Source: CBDDIP01 sp965279405 (GTDB lineage: Bacteria; Actinomycetota; Acidimicrobiia; Acidimicrobiales; Ilumatobacteraceae). From it: a DNA stretch of 64,000 nt. Numbering within the stretch: the first letter of the stretch is position 1; the number at the start of each line of letters is the position of its first letter. Below are positions 11,333-21,033 of this stretch, piece after piece. The translations under genes were made by a program, and so were the position numbers. A model generated the notes under the pieces. It did not search any database. It was not told where the DNA came from and saw nothing but the letters and a program-made list of their open reading frames with translations. Where the stretch lies: positions 1,178,001 through 1,242,000 of the forward strand of contig OZ257157.1 of the NCBI GenBank assembly GCA_965279405.1, given 5' to 3'.

Positions 11333-13249
11333 TCAGATCTCGACGTGGGAGCCGACCTCGAAGACCCGGTCGACGGGGAGGTTGAAGAAGCGGCTGGCGC
11401 TGTCGGCGCCGCGGTTCAGCAACACGAACAAGCGCTCGAGCAAGGGGTGCATCCCCGGCGCCTTGCCGGCCAGCACGTTTTCGCGGCCGATGAAGTACGT
11501 CGCTTCGTCGGGGTCGAAGTGCACACCGCGATGCTTGAGGTTCGACAGCGCGGCGGGCACGTCGGGCTCCTCCATGAAGCCGAAGCGCAGCACCACCTGG
11601 TGGACACCTGGCTCGATGCGCGTGACCTCGTAGCGATCCGCTTCGTCGAGCACGCGGGGCACCTCGTCGGTGACGACCGAGACGAGCAACGTGTTGCGGT
11701 GCAGCACCTTGTTGTGGCGCAGGTTGTTGACGAGTGCGGGCGGCGCCTTGCCGGCGTCCTTGAACAGGAACACCGCGGTGCCCGGAACGCGCTGCACGTG
11801 CCCGGCGGCGTCGAGCACCTCTTCGATCGGTCGCTCGCCACGACGGATGCGATCGGCCACGAGCTCGCGGCCACGTCGCCAGGTCATCATCTGCACCACG
11901 AGGATGAAGGCGATCGCCAGCGCGAACCATCCACCCTTCGGGATCTTCGGGACGTTGGCGATGAAGAACGACCACTCGATGATCAGCAGCGGCGAACAGA
12001 TCAGCAGCGCCTTCCACTTCGGCCAGCGCCAGCGCCACACCGCGACGGCGTAGAAGATCAACGTCGTGATGACCATCGTCATCGTCACCGCGATGCCGTA
12101 CGCGGCAGCCAGGTTGCTGGCGCTGCCGAAGCCGACGACGAGCCCGACGCAGGCGATCATCAACAGCCAGTTGACGAGCGGGACGTAGATCTGGCCGCTG
12201 TGGCTGCTCGACGTGTGGCGAATGGCGATGCGCGGCAGGTAGTCCAGCTGCACGGCCTGCGCGGTGAGGCTGAACACGCCGGAGATCAGGGCCTGCGAGG
12301 CGATGATCGCGGCCATCGTCGCCAGCACGGTGAGCGGTAGGCGCAGCCCCTCGGGGGCCATCTGGAAGAAGACCTGCTCGATCGCCTCGGGCTTGCGCAG
12401 CAGCAGCGCACCCTGGCCCCAGTAGTTGAGGATGAGGCACGGCAGGACCACCGCGTACCAGCCGAGCATGATCGGCTTGCGCCCGAAGTGGCCCATGTCC
12501 GCGTAGAGCGCCTCGCCGCCGGTGACGACGAGGAAGATCGAGCCGAGCGAGAAGAAGGCGTGCTGCGTGTCGTGGGCGAAGAACTCGATGATGTGGATCG
12601 GGTTGACCGAGCTGATGATGCCCGGGCGACGCAGCACCTGGGAGAGACCGAGCACGCCGATCACGCTGAACCAGACCACCATGATCGGCCCGAAGACCTT
12701 GCCGACGCTGCCGGTGCCCCTGCTCTGCACGAGGAACAGCAGCACGAGGATGATGATGGCGATCGGCTCGACCCAGTTGCTGAGCGACGGCGCCGCCTCG
12801 TCGAGGCCCTCCACGGCGCTCAGCACGGAGATCGCCGGAGTGATGATCCCGTCGCCGTAGAGCAGTGCCGTGCCGAACACGCCGAGGGCGATCAGCACGG
12901 TGAGCGAACGCCTCGTCGGCATCCGCCGGTTGATCAGCAGGGAGGTGAGGGCGAGGATGCCGCCTTCGCCGTGGTTGTCGGCGCGCATGACGAACATCAG
13001 GTACTTGATCGAGATGATGATGATCAGCGACCAGAACGCCAGCGAGCACACGCCGTAGACGTTGGTCATGTCGACGTCGAGCTTGTGGGCCTTCTCGGTG
13101 AAGGCTTCCTTCATCGAGTACAGCGGGCTCGTGCCGATGTCGCCGTAGACGACACCCAGCGCGCCGAGGGCCAACATGCCCGTGCCGGCCGTCTTGTGCT
13201 TGTTCGACGCGTGCGCGGCGGGTGCCGCCGCCGCAGCGGTGTCAGTCAT
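11333..13249 (-). CDS. kup: Low-affinity potassium uptake transporter Kup
   Basis: A 638-residue KUP/HAK/KT-family K+:H+ symporter. The signature GVVYGDIGTSPLYS lies near residue 33, followed by about twelve membrane helices up to about residue 450 and a cytoplasmic C-terminal domain of about 180 residues, the usual Kup layout. The N-terminus carries a poly-Ala leader. The gene starts 54 bp after midA on the same strand, so read-through from the nuo locus 1 operon is possible. That would place K+ uptake beside a proton-pumping complex, though this link is only positional. Confidence 0.96.
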   Translation of the reverse strand: MTDTAAAAAPAAHASNKHKTAGTGMLALGALGVVYGDIGTSPLYSMKEAFTEKAHKLDVDMTNVYGVCSLAFWSLIIIISIKYLMFVMRADNHGEGGILALTSLLINRRMPTRRSLTVLIALGVFGTALLYGDGIITPAISVLSAVEGLDEAAPSLSNWVEPIAIIILVLLFLVQSRGTGSVGKVFGPIMVVWFSVIGVLGLSQVLRRPGIISSVNPIHIIEFFAHDTQHAFFSLGSIFLVVTGGEALYADMGHFGRKPIMLGWYAVVLPCLILNYWGQGALLLRKPEAIEQVFFQMAPEGLRLPLTVLATMAAIIASQALISGVFSLTAQAVQLDYLPRIAIRHTSSSHSGQIYVPLVNWLLMIACVGLVVGFGSASNLAAAYGIAVTMTMVITTLIFYAVAVWRWRWPKWKALLICSPLLIIEWSFFIANVPKIPKGGWFALAIAFILVVQMMTWRRGRELVADRIRRGERPIEEVLDAAGHVQRVPGTAVFLFKDAGKAPPALVNNLRHNKVLHRNTLLVSVVTDEVPRVLDEADRYEVTRIEPGVHQVVLRFGFMEEPDVPAALSNLKHRGVHFDPDEATYFIGRENVLAGKAPGMHPLLERLFVLLNRGADSASRFFNLPVDRVFEVGSHVEI

Positions 13250-13303
13250 GGTCCGTCAAAGCTACGCGCCACGGCGAGGTTGCGACCACTCACGGGCAAC
13301 ACT

Positions 13304-14347
13304 TCACGATTCGGAGGCCCACTCGAGGACGTGGAAGCTGCCCAGCCCGGCCGCGTCGAGCAGCGCCTCGGACTCGCGGATTCGGCTGCGCAAGCGCAGC
13401 GCGGCGAGCGTCGGCGCTGCGGCTGCGGCCTCCCAGCCACGCCGGCCCTCCTCGACCAGCTCGTCGATCCCCCAGCGCTGCAGGAACTGCGCCTGCGTGC
13501 GCACCGCATCGGGTTCGGGCAGCTGATCCACAGCGACCTGCGCGGTGATGTCCTGCTCCCCCGGCACCGCGAGGTAGTGCCCACCACGCTCGTGGTCCCG
13601 GTACGTGCGCAGCCAGTCGCGCCACGGCTGCATGGCGAGTGCTGCCGTGCGCGGTGTGCAGTAGTCGACGCACACGACGCGGCCCCGTGCGAGTCGCTGC
13701 CGCGCATCGGTCACCCACGCGGCAGCGCGGTCCTGTAACGGCGCGCGCGAACCGTGCGCAGCCCGAGCCGGGAGGAAGGCGGGTACCGGATCGAGGAGCG
13801 GTCCCAGCTCCTCGGCGAACGACCCGTCGCGCTGCACCGTCACCATCGCCTCGCGCCAACCTCCGTCGAACACGGCCAGTCGGAACGGCAGGTTGTCGAG
13901 CAGCTCGTTGGCGATGACCACCCCGGTGATCGGCCCCTCGGGCAGCGCCTCGGCAGACTCGACGTTCGCCGGGTGCTGGGCCCGCTGCGATGCCGAGATC
14001 TCGACCGCGACGTAGCGCCACCGCAGATCGGCGGTGACGATCGAGCGAGCCAGCGTGCCGGGCCCGGCACCGGCTTCGACGATGGTGAAGTCGTCGGGCT
14101 CGCCGAGCTCGCGCCACCACCCCTCGATGGCTCGGGCGACCACGGCACCGAACAGCGGACCGACCTCCGGTGAGGTGATGAAGTCACCGCGCCGGCCGGC
14201 CTGACCGCCCGACGTGTAGAAGCCTCCCGCGCCGTAGAGCGCGAGGTCCATGAAGCGATCGAAGGGAATCGATCCGCCGGCGGCCTCGATAGTCGCCAGC
14301 AGCGCGTCAGCGGGGGAAGACGCCGGTGAGGTCGGTGAAGTGGCCAT
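13304..14347 (-). CDS. midA: MidA/NDUFAF7-family SAM-dependent methyltransferase
   Basis: A 347-residue protein from ATG at 14347; its start overlaps the end of nuoN by 41 bp. Hallmarks are FMDLALYGAGGFYTSG, then GRRGDFITSPEVGPLFG (51-68) and the SAM-binding motif VEAGAGPGTLARS (about 90-102). The family (DUF185, human NDUFAF7) dimethylates an arginine of the complex I NDUFS2/NuoD subunit in mitochondria and is needed for assembly. Lying translationally coupled at the tail of a nuo operon, this copy probably modifies NuoD of locus 1, locus 2 or both. That target is inferred, not shown. Confidence 0.9.
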   Translation of the reverse strand: MATSPTSPASSPADALLATIEAAGGSIPFDRFMDLALYGAGGFYTSGGQAGRRGDFITSPEVGPLFGAVVARAIEGWWRELGEPDDFTIVEAGAGPGTLARSIVTADLRWRYVAVEISASQRAQHPANVESAEALPEGPITGVVIANELLDNLPFRLAVFDGGWREAMVTVQRDGSFAEELGPLLDPVPAFLPARAAHGSRAPLQDRAAAWVTDARQRLARGRVVCVDYCTPRTAALAMQPWRDWLRTYRDHERGGHYLAVPGEQDITAQVAVDQLPEPDAVRTQAQFLQRWGIDELVEEGRRGWEAAAAAPTLAALRLRSRIRESEALLDAAGLGSFHVLEWASES

Positions 14348-15818
14348 AGCCGCTGAGGCCGGGCAGCACGCCGAAGGCGAGCATCGCGACGAACGTGATG
14401 GCCAGCGCGGCCTGCAGCGAGGCGGGCACGCGGATCGGGGTGATGTCGCCATCGCGGGTCGGCTTCATCCACATCGCCCGCATGACGGTGATGTAGTACG
14501 CCGCCGAGATCACGGTGTTCACCGCAGCGATGACGGCGATGCTGTAGCCGTAGCCACCACCTGCGTTGATCACCGCTTGGAACGCGCCGAACTTGGCGTA
14601 CCAGCCACCGAACGGCGGGATGCCGGCCAGCGAGGCGAGGAAGCCCGTCATCAGCACGGTCAGGCCGGGCGCGTAGGAGAACAGACCGTCGAGGCTGGCG
14701 ATGTCGCCGCTGCGCGTCTTGCGGCTGATGGCGATGATCAGGCCGAAGGCGCCGAGGTTCGTCGCCGCGTAGATGATCAGGTAGGTGACGACGGCGCGCA
14801 GCGCGTCGTCGCCGGCGCGGTGGGCGACGGCCAGCGGCATGAGGATGAAGCCGCCCTGGCTGATGCTGGAGTAGGCCAGCATGCGCACGATGTTCGTCTG
14901 CTTGAGGGCCAGCAGGTTGCCGACGGTGATCGTCACGCCGGCCATCGCCCAGAGCATCGGCTCGTAGACGTTGCTGGCGGAGGGAAAGGCGAGGAAGACG
15001 AGCACGATCAACGCCACGAAGCCGGCTGCCTTCGAGGCGACGCTGAGGAACGCGGTGACCGGGGTCGGGGCGCCCTCGTAGGTGTCAGGAGCCCAGGTGT
15101 GGAACGGCACGGCACTGATCTTGAAGGCGAAGCCGACGAGCACGAAGACGATGGCCAGCACCTGCGCGCCGACCTTGTCGCCCTCGAGCGTGATCTTCTC
15201 GCCGATCACGCTCAGCTTCGTCGAGCCGGCGATGCCGTAGAGCAGGCTCATGCCGTAGAGCATCACCGCACTGGCGAACACGCCGAGCAGGAAGTACTTC
15301 ACGCCCGCTTCGTTGCTCTTCGAATCGCGCTTGCGCCAGGCGGCCATCATGTACGCCGGGATCGAGAGGAACTCGAGGGCGACGAAGATGCTCACCAGGT
15401 CGCGCGCCGAGCACATCATCACCATGCCGAGGACGCTGGTGAGCAGCAGCACGTAGTACTCGCCCTGGTGGTAGCCGCCCTCCTCGACCTCGTTGGAGGA
15501 CAGCAGCACGACGACGTAGCCGGCGATGAGGAACAGCCCCTTCAGCACGAGGCTGAAGTCGTCGATCACGTAGCGGTCCTCGAACAGGCTGCGCGCTGCG
15601 TGGCCCTGCACGCCCATCGTCACCAACGGCAATGCGGCAGCGAGCAGCACGAAGCCGGCGAGCGTCGAGGTGATCCAACGCTTCGACGGGGCGACGAAGA
15701 GGTCGACGAACAGCACCATGCAGATGCCCGCGGCGAGGATGATCTCGGGCGCGAGCGCGTGGTAGTCGACCTTCGGCGACGTGAAGTCGTCGACGGCAGC
15801 GAGCAGGGATGCGATCAA
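14307..15818 (-). CDS. nuoN: Complex I subunit NuoN (locus 1)
   Basis: A 503-residue antiporter-like membrane subunit of proton-pumping NADH:quinone oxidoreductase-type complexes. It has about 14 helices with the conserved core FVALEFLSIPAYMMAAWRK (Glu and Lys of the proton path) and TWAPDTYEGAPTPVTAFLS. It is the last nuo gene of locus 1, 4 bp after nuoM, and its 3' end overlaps midA. Confidence 0.95.
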   Translation of the reverse strand: MIASLLAAVDDFTSPKVDYHALAPEIILAAGICMVLFVDLFVAPSKRWITSTLAGFVLLAAALPLVTMGVQGHAARSLFEDRYVIDDFSLVLKGLFLIAGYVVVLLSSNEVEEGGYHQGEYYVLLLTSVLGMVMMCSARDLVSIFVALEFLSIPAYMMAAWRKRDSKSNEAGVKYFLLGVFASAVMLYGMSLLYGIAGSTKLSVIGEKITLEGDKVGAQVLAIVFVLVGFAFKISAVPFHTWAPDTYEGAPTPVTAFLSVASKAAGFVALIVLVFLAFPSASNVYEPMLWAMAGVTITVGNLLALKQTNIVRMLAYSSISQGGFILMPLAVAHRAGDDALRAVVTYLIIYAATNLGAFGLIIAISRKTRSGDIASLDGLFSYAPGLTVLMTGFLASLAGIPPFGGWYAKFGAFQAVINAGGGYGYSIAVIAAVNTVISAAYYITVMRAMWMKPTRDGDITPIRVPASLQAALAITFVAMLAFGVLPGLSGYGHFTDLTGVFPR

Positions 15819-15822
15819 CGCG

Positions 15823-17436
15823 TCACTTCCCGAAGACCTTGGTCAGCTCGGTGACTGCCGGGTCCATGACCTTGAACATCAGCTGCGGGTAGACGCCGAA
15901 CACGACGATGCCGATCAGCAGCGGCGTCCAGGCGATCCACTCGTAGATGTTGACGTCGGTGATCTCGCCGTCCCCATCATGAGCGGCAGGGTGATGATCC
16001 GGGTTGCCGGCGGCACCGACGGAGTGGGCGGGCGTGTGGTGGCCGGTGAACTCCGGGTTCGGCTCGCCGAAGGCGGTGCGCTGGTACAGCCACAGCAGGT
16101 AGGCAGCAGCAAGCACGGTGCCGATCGCGGCGATGACCATCAGGGTCCGGAACAACGGTTCGCTGAGCCCGGCCGCTGGGCTGTAGGCGCTGAGGATGGC
16201 CGGGAACTCGCCCCAGAAGCCGGCAAGACCGGGCAGGCCGAGCGAGGCCATCGCGCACATGCCAAGGATCCAGCCCATCTTCGGCATCTGCTTGAGCAGG
16301 CCGGTCAGGCGCTTGATCTCGAGCGTGTGGTAGCGCTCCTTCACCGAGCCGGCGATGAAGAAGAGCATGCCGGTGATCAGACCGTGGGCGACCATGCCGA
16401 ACAGCGCGGCGTTGATGCCGAGCGACGTCAGCGTGCTGATGCCGAGCATGACGAAGCCCATGTGGGCCACCGAGGAGAAGGCGATGAGCCGCTTCATATC
16501 GGTCTGCGCCAGGCAACCGAGCGCGCCGTAGATGATGCCGATCACGGCAAGGATGCCGATGAACGGCGCCCACTTCACTGCGGCCTGCGGCAGGAAGGGC
16601 AGGGCGATGCGGACGAATCCGTAGGTGCCGAGCTTCAGCAGGATGGCGGCCAGGATGACCGAGCCCTGCGTCGGCGCCTGCGTGTGAGCGTCGGGCAGCC
16701 AGGTGTGGAACGGGAACATCGGCACCTTGACGGCGAAGCCGATGAACATGCCGGCGAAGACCCACACAGCGGTGTTCGTGGCGATGCCGGCTCCGTGCTC
16801 GCGGAACCAGGAGAACGCGAAGCTGCCGCCCTCGGCCGTGTTGCCCTTGGTGAGGATGAACAGGGCGATGAATGAGACCAGCATCAGCGCCGAGCCGAAC
16901 ATCGTGTAGAGGAAGAACTTCAGCGAGGCGTACTGGCGGTTCTCGCCACCCCACACGCCGATCATGAAGTACATCGGCAGCAGCACGACTTCGAAGAAGA
17001 CGAAGAACAGGATGAGGTCCTGGGCGATGAACGTGCCGGCCATGCCCGTCTGCAGCACCAGCATCAGCGCGAAGAACGCCTTCGGGTTGCCGGGCGACGG
17101 GATGTGGTTCCACGAGTAGATCATCACCAGCACGGTGATGATCATCGACAGGATGTACAGCGGCAGGCTGATCCCGTCGAGGCCGATCGTGTACGTCGCG
17201 CGAATCGGCTTGATCCAGCTGGTGCTCGTGAAGAACTGCAGCTTCTCCGACTGGTCGTACTTGAACTGGGTCAGCGTGATGATGCCGAAAACCAAGGTGA
17301 CGACGGCTGTGCCGAGCGCCACCGCCTTGATCATCAGCTCGTCGGCCTTCGGCACGAACAGCAAGAGCAGCACGCCTGCCATGGGCAGGAACGTGCCCAC
17401 GCTGAGGAGCCAACTCTGATCGGTGATGGTGTTCAT
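15823..17436 (-). CDS. nuoM: Complex I subunit NuoM (locus 1)
   Basis: A 537-residue antiporter-like subunit from ATG at 17436; the longer open frame upstream runs into nuoL and is not coding. Conserved features are FFVFFEVVLLPMYFMIGVWGG and FHTWLPDAHTQAPTQGSVILA. Near the C-terminus (about 455-493) a hydrophilic loop between the last helices is rich in His, Pro and Asp (TGHHTPAH, PDHHPAAHDGD), which is unusual for NuoM and parallels the His-rich loop of this locus's NuoL. The start lies 11 bp downstream of nuoL. Confidence 0.94.
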   Translation of the reverse strand: MNTITDQSWLLSVGTFLPMAGVLLLLFVPKADELMIKAVALGTAVVTLVFGIITLTQFKYDQSEKLQFFTSTSWIKPIRATYTIGLDGISLPLYILSMIITVLVMIYSWNHIPSPGNPKAFFALMLVLQTGMAGTFIAQDLILFFVFFEVVLLPMYFMIGVWGGENRQYASLKFFLYTMFGSALMLVSFIALFILTKGNTAEGGSFAFSWFREHGAGIATNTAVWVFAGMFIGFAVKVPMFPFHTWLPDAHTQAPTQGSVILAAILLKLGTYGFVRIALPFLPQAAVKWAPFIGILAVIGIIYGALGCLAQTDMKRLIAFSSVAHMGFVMLGISTLTSLGINAALFGMVAHGLITGMLFFIAGSVKERYHTLEIKRLTGLLKQMPKMGWILGMCAMASLGLPGLAGFWGEFPAILSAYSPAAGLSEPLFRTLMVIAAIGTVLAAAYLLWLYQRTAFGEPNPEFTGHHTPAHSVGAAGNPDHHPAAHDGDGEITDVNIYEWIAWTPLLIGIVVFGVYPQLMFKVMDPAVTELTKVFGK

Positions 17437-17447
17437 ATGTTCGTCCT

Positions 17448-19682
17448 CTAGGTGTTGACGATGACGAGCACGAGCGCACCCACTGCTGCGGCACCGAACA
17501 GCAACGCTCCGTACTGGTTGACCTTGCCTGATTGCGTCGGCTGCAACGCGCCACCCGTACCTTGGGCTGCTGCACCACTGCCGTTCACCGCACCATCGAC
17601 GATCTTCTGATCGACGTTGCGGTACACCCACTCACCGGTGCGCTTGCCACCGATGCCCACGGCGTTGACGATCCCGTCGAGCACGTTCTGGTTGATCCAG
17701 TACGCAGCCTGCGCGATCGGGTGGGCGATGCCGTGCACGATGACCTTCTCGTACAGCGCATCGAGGTAGTACTTGTTGACGAGGAAGCGGTGGCCGGCAC
17801 CGAGCAGCTTGCTGCGCTGGGTGAGGCCCTTCAGCTTCGACGGCGCATCGCTGAACACGGCCTTGCACAGCAGCAGGCTGACGGCGAAGCCGGCGGCGAC
17901 GAGCAGGATGCTCGGCACGGCGTTGATCCACTTGAACTCGGCCGCCTCGGGCAGCTCGACCCCGATCGACGACTCGATCCAGTGGTGGAACTTCTCGATG
18001 TGGAACGGTGCCGCGTTGAGGTAGCCGGAGATCGTCGCGAGCACGCCGAGGATGATCAGCGGGATCGTGATGTGCATCGACGAATCGGTCTTGGCGAAGC
18101 GGAACGGCAGCGGCCCGCTGGCGTGTGACCCTTCGGCTGCGTCGTGCGCCGTGACGCTCGCGTGCGCCGCGACAACATCTGAGTGACCATGCGAGGCGTG
18201 AGCATCAGCATCGTGCGGATCGACCTCGTGGGCGCCGTGCTCGTCATGCGCATCGTGGCCTGCAGCTGCGCCGCGTGCGTTGCCGAAGAAGGTCAGGTAC
18301 GTCGCCCGGGTCATGTAGGCGGTGGTCATGAAGGCGCCGATGAGGCCGACGACGAAGAACGTCGTGTAGTGGTTGTGCTTGGCGCCGTCGATGATCTCGT
18401 CCTTGGAGAAGAACCCCGACAGCAGCGGCACGCCGCACAGCGCAGCGGTCGACACGATCCACGCCGCGAACGTCACCGGCAGCTTCTTGCGCAGGCCACC
18501 CATGTCCTGCTTCATGTCGAAGCTGTGGTGCGAGCCGGTGTGTGCCACCGATCCGGCGCAGAGGAAGAGGCAGCACTTGAAGAAGGCGTGGGTGAAGATG
18601 TGGAACACGGCGGGCACCCAGGCGCCGACGCCGAGGCCCATCATCATGTAGCCGAGCTGGCTGACCGTCGAGTACGCCAGCACCTTCTTGATGTCGTTCT
18701 GCACGAACGCCAGCGCGGCCGCGATGATGATCGTGATGCCACCGATCACGGCGATGAGGTTGAAGTGGCTGCCCCCTGGCACGGCGATGTCGAGCCCGGT
18801 CTGGAACACCGGGTAGAGGCGGGCGACGAGGAACACGCCGGCGACGACCATCGTGCTCGAGTGCAGCAGCGACGACACCGGCGTCGGGCCGGCCATCGCG
18901 TCGGGCAGCCAGGTGTGCAGCGGGAACTGGCCGCTCTTGCCGATGCAGGCGATGAAGAGGGCGATGGCCCCGACGGTGATCGCTGTGGACGCAGCGCCGT
19001 TCTCGGCGGCCCACTTGTTGATGTCGCTGATGCCGAAGCTGCCGACGGTGCCGTAGAGGATCGCCGTGCCGACGAGGAGGCCGATGTCGCCGACGCGCAC
19101 GGTGAAGAACGCCTTCAGCGCGGCGCGACTGTTGGCCTCTTCCTCCCACCAGTGACCGATGAGCATGAACGAGCAGAGGCCCATGATCTCCCAGCCGAGG
19201 ATGAGCTGGACCATGTTCTCGGCCAGCACCATCGCCAACATGCCGGCGCTGAACAACGTCAGCGCGGCGAAGAAGTGGGTGTACCGACGGTCGCCGCGCA
19301 CGTACTCGACGGAGTAGATCTGCACGAGCGTCGAGATGAACGTGACGAGCAGCAGCAGCATCACGGCGAGGCCATCGATGTGCTGCCCGAGCCCGAACTT
19401 GGCCAGGCCGCTCTGCCACCACACCCAGCTCTTGGTGACCGCCTCGACCTCTTCACCGTGACTGGCGTTGACGCGGCCGATCCATTGCGACGTCAGTCCG
19501 ATGGCGAGCACGAGCGAGGCGACCATGCTGGCGATGCCGACCTCAGCGCCCTTGTAGGGCAGCTTCTTGCCGAACAGGATGATCACCGCGAAGGCGATGG
19601 CCGGGATCAGCGGGATCAACCACGCGTGCTCCAGGAACCACCCCGCGGCGTGCACGGCTTCGCCGGCTTCTTCAGCGAACAT
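17448..19682 (-). CDS. nuoL: Complex I subunit NuoL (locus 1), with His-rich insert
   Basis: A 744-residue antiporter-like subunit, about 110 longer than NuoL of locus 2. The conserved core has GWEIMGLCSFMLIGHWWEEEANSRAA, FPLHTWLPDAMAGPTPVSSLLHSSTMV and the C-terminal transverse helix region. Part of the extra length is a hydrophilic insert at about 464-525 packed with histidine and aspartate (GHDAHDEHGAHEVDPHDADA and onwards). Its position, after the core helices, suggests a loop exposed at the membrane surface. The gene follows nuoK by 2 bp. Confidence 0.95.
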   Translation of the reverse strand: MFAEEAGEAVHAAGWFLEHAWLIPLIPAIAFAVIILFGKKLPYKGAEVGIASMVASLVLAIGLTSQWIGRVNASHGEEVEAVTKSWVWWQSGLAKFGLGQHIDGLAVMLLLLVTFISTLVQIYSVEYVRGDRRYTHFFAALTLFSAGMLAMVLAENMVQLILGWEIMGLCSFMLIGHWWEEEANSRAALKAFFTVRVGDIGLLVGTAILYGTVGSFGISDINKWAAENGAASTAITVGAIALFIACIGKSGQFPLHTWLPDAMAGPTPVSSLLHSSTMVVAGVFLVARLYPVFQTGLDIAVPGGSHFNLIAVIGGITIIIAAALAFVQNDIKKVLAYSTVSQLGYMMMGLGVGAWVPAVFHIFTHAFFKCCLFLCAGSVAHTGSHHSFDMKQDMGGLRKKLPVTFAAWIVSTAALCGVPLLSGFFSKDEIIDGAKHNHYTTFFVVGLIGAFMTTAYMTRATYLTFFGNARGAAAGHDAHDEHGAHEVDPHDADAHASHGHSDVVAAHASVTAHDAAEGSHASGPLPFRFAKTDSSMHITIPLIILGVLATISGYLNAAPFHIEKFHHWIESSIGVELPEAAEFKWINAVPSILLVAAGFAVSLLLCKAVFSDAPSKLKGLTQRSKLLGAGHRFLVNKYYLDALYEKVIVHGIAHPIAQAAYWINQNVLDGIVNAVGIGGKRTGEWVYRNVDQKIVDGAVNGSGAAAQGTGGALQPTQSGKVNQYGALLFGAAAVGALVLVIVNT

Positions 19683-19684
19683 GC

Positions 19685-19984
19685 TCAGCCCTTCATCTCG
19701 GAGAGCTCGTCCAGCGAGATGGTCTTGCGGTTGCGGTAGATCAGCAGCACCATCGCCAGGCCCACGCCGACCTCAGCCGCAGCCACGGCGATGATGTACA
19801 GCGCGAACACGTTGCCGTCGGCCAGGTTGTTGAGCTGGTCGAAGCAGAGCAGGTTGATGTTGACCGAGTTGAGGATCAGCTCGATGCTCATCAGCACCAT
19901 CACCGCGTTCTTGCGGATGATGACGCCGTAGACGCCGATGCAGAACAGCACCGCACCGAGGAGGAGGAACTCGTTGACGAGCAT
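19685..19984 (-). CDS. nuoK: Complex I subunit NuoK (locus 1)
   Basis: A 99-residue three-helix membrane subunit. It carries the two conserved glutamates in helices 2 and 3 (SIELILNSVNINLL and AAAEVGVGLAMVLLIYRNR) that form part of the E-channel for proton transfer. Size and sequence are typical. It is 3 bp after nuoJ and 2 bp before nuoL. Confidence 0.95.
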   Translation of the reverse strand: MLVNEFLLLGAVLFCIGVYGVIIRKNAVMVLMSIELILNSVNINLLCFDQLNNLADGNVFALYIIAVAAAEVGVGLAMVLLIYRNRKTISLDELSEMKG

Positions 19985-19987
19985 CGG

Positions 19988-20521
19988 TCAGTCCTTCCTG
20001 GCCAGCACGATGGCGCCGATGACGGCGGCGAGGAGCACGAACGACAGCGCCCAGAAGGGCAGCAGGTACGGCTTGAAGATCAGGTCGCTGATCGAGTTCA
20101 TGTCGGGTCGCGGGATGCTGGTCGGCACCGGCTTGCGGTCCTTCGGCAGCTTGTCGTCGCCCCATCCGTCGATCAGCACCCAGCTCATCACGCCGAGCAT
20201 CACCAGCGCGACCGGGATCGCCAGGGTGACGTTCTTGTTGTTGAGGTCGCCCTCGCGCCCGAGCTTGGCGCGGGTGAGCATGACGCCGAAGAGGAACAGC
20301 ACCATGACGGCGCCGACGTAGACCAGCACCTGGGTGACGGCGACGAACTCTGCCGCCAGCAGCAGGTACTGCGCCGCTGCGCCGGCCAGCACGAGCACGA
20401 GCGACAGCGCGGCGTGCACGACGTTCTTGCTCGTCACCACGGAGATCGCGCCGGCGATCATCATCGCGGCGATGATCCCGAAGCCGATCTGCTGGGCGAT
20501 CTGGATGCCGGAGGCCAGCAT
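19988..20521 (-). CDS. nuoJ: Complex I subunit NuoJ (locus 1)
   Basis: A 177-residue membrane subunit of five helices. The ATG at 20521 overlaps the nuoI stop (TGATG); the longer upstream frame is antisense-like and discarded. Typical motifs are NVVHAALSLVLVLAGAAAQYLLLAAEF and VLVYVGAVMVLFLFGVML, the latter holding the pi-bulge helix linked to coupling in complex I. Confidence 0.94.
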   Translation of the reverse strand: MLASGIQIAQQIGFGIIAAMMIAGAISVVTSKNVVHAALSLVLVLAGAAAQYLLLAAEFVAVTQVLVYVGAVMVLFLFGVMLTRAKLGREGDLNNKNVTLAIPVALVMLGVMSWVLIDGWGDDKLPKDRKPVPTSIPRPDMNSISDLIFKPYLLPFWALSFVLLAAVIGAIVLARKD

Positions 20522-21033
20522 CACTTGCCCTTCTTCTTGTCGGCGCCGGCTTCCAGTTCGGGTGCCTCGGGCACCGTCTCCATCCACTCGCCGAGCTTCG
20601 TCTTGTCGTGCAGGAGGTCGGCGATGCGCGGCTCGGAGTACTCGTACTCCGGGCTCCAGAACAGCGCGTCGAACGGGCACACCTCGACGCAGATGCCGCA
20701 GTACATGCACAGCGCGTAGTCGATGTCGAAGCGATCGAGCTTGTTGACCTTGCGCGGCGCGCCACCGGCACGACGCGGCGGAGCGAGCTCCTTGTGACCC
20801 TCGATGTAGATGCACCAGTCCGGGCAGCTGCGCGCGCAGAGCATGCACGACGTGCAGTTGTCCTCGCGCAGGGCGATCACGCCACGGGCACGGATCGGCG
20901 GGGCTTCCTTGGCGTGCGGGTACTGCACCGTCGCCGCGCCGCCGCCCATCTTCTTCGGCTTGAGCGTCTGGGCCATCGTGCTCAGCGTGACGCCGAGCCC
21001 CTTGACCAAGCCGGGAACCTTGGGCTTCTCCAT
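20521..21033 (-). CDS. nuoI: Complex I iron-sulfur subunit NuoI (locus 1)
   Basis: A 170-residue peripheral-arm subunit with two 4Fe-4S motifs, CTSCMLCARSCP and CMYCGICVEVCP (clusters N6a and N6b). It passes electrons toward NuoB. The basic tail (ADKKKGK) is not seen in locus 2. Since locus 1 has no NuoE, F or G, this subunit is the likely entry point for electrons from an external donor such as reduced ferredoxin. The start overlaps the nuoH stop by 1 bp. Confidence 0.95.
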   Translation of the reverse strand: MEKPKVPGLVKGLGVTLSTMAQTLKPKKMGGGAATVQYPHAKEAPPIRARGVIALREDNCTSCMLCARSCPDWCIYIEGHKELAPPRRAGGAPRKVNKLDRFDIDYALCMYCGICVEVCPFDALFWSPEYEYSEPRIADLLHDKTKLGEWMETVPEAPELEAGADKKKGK

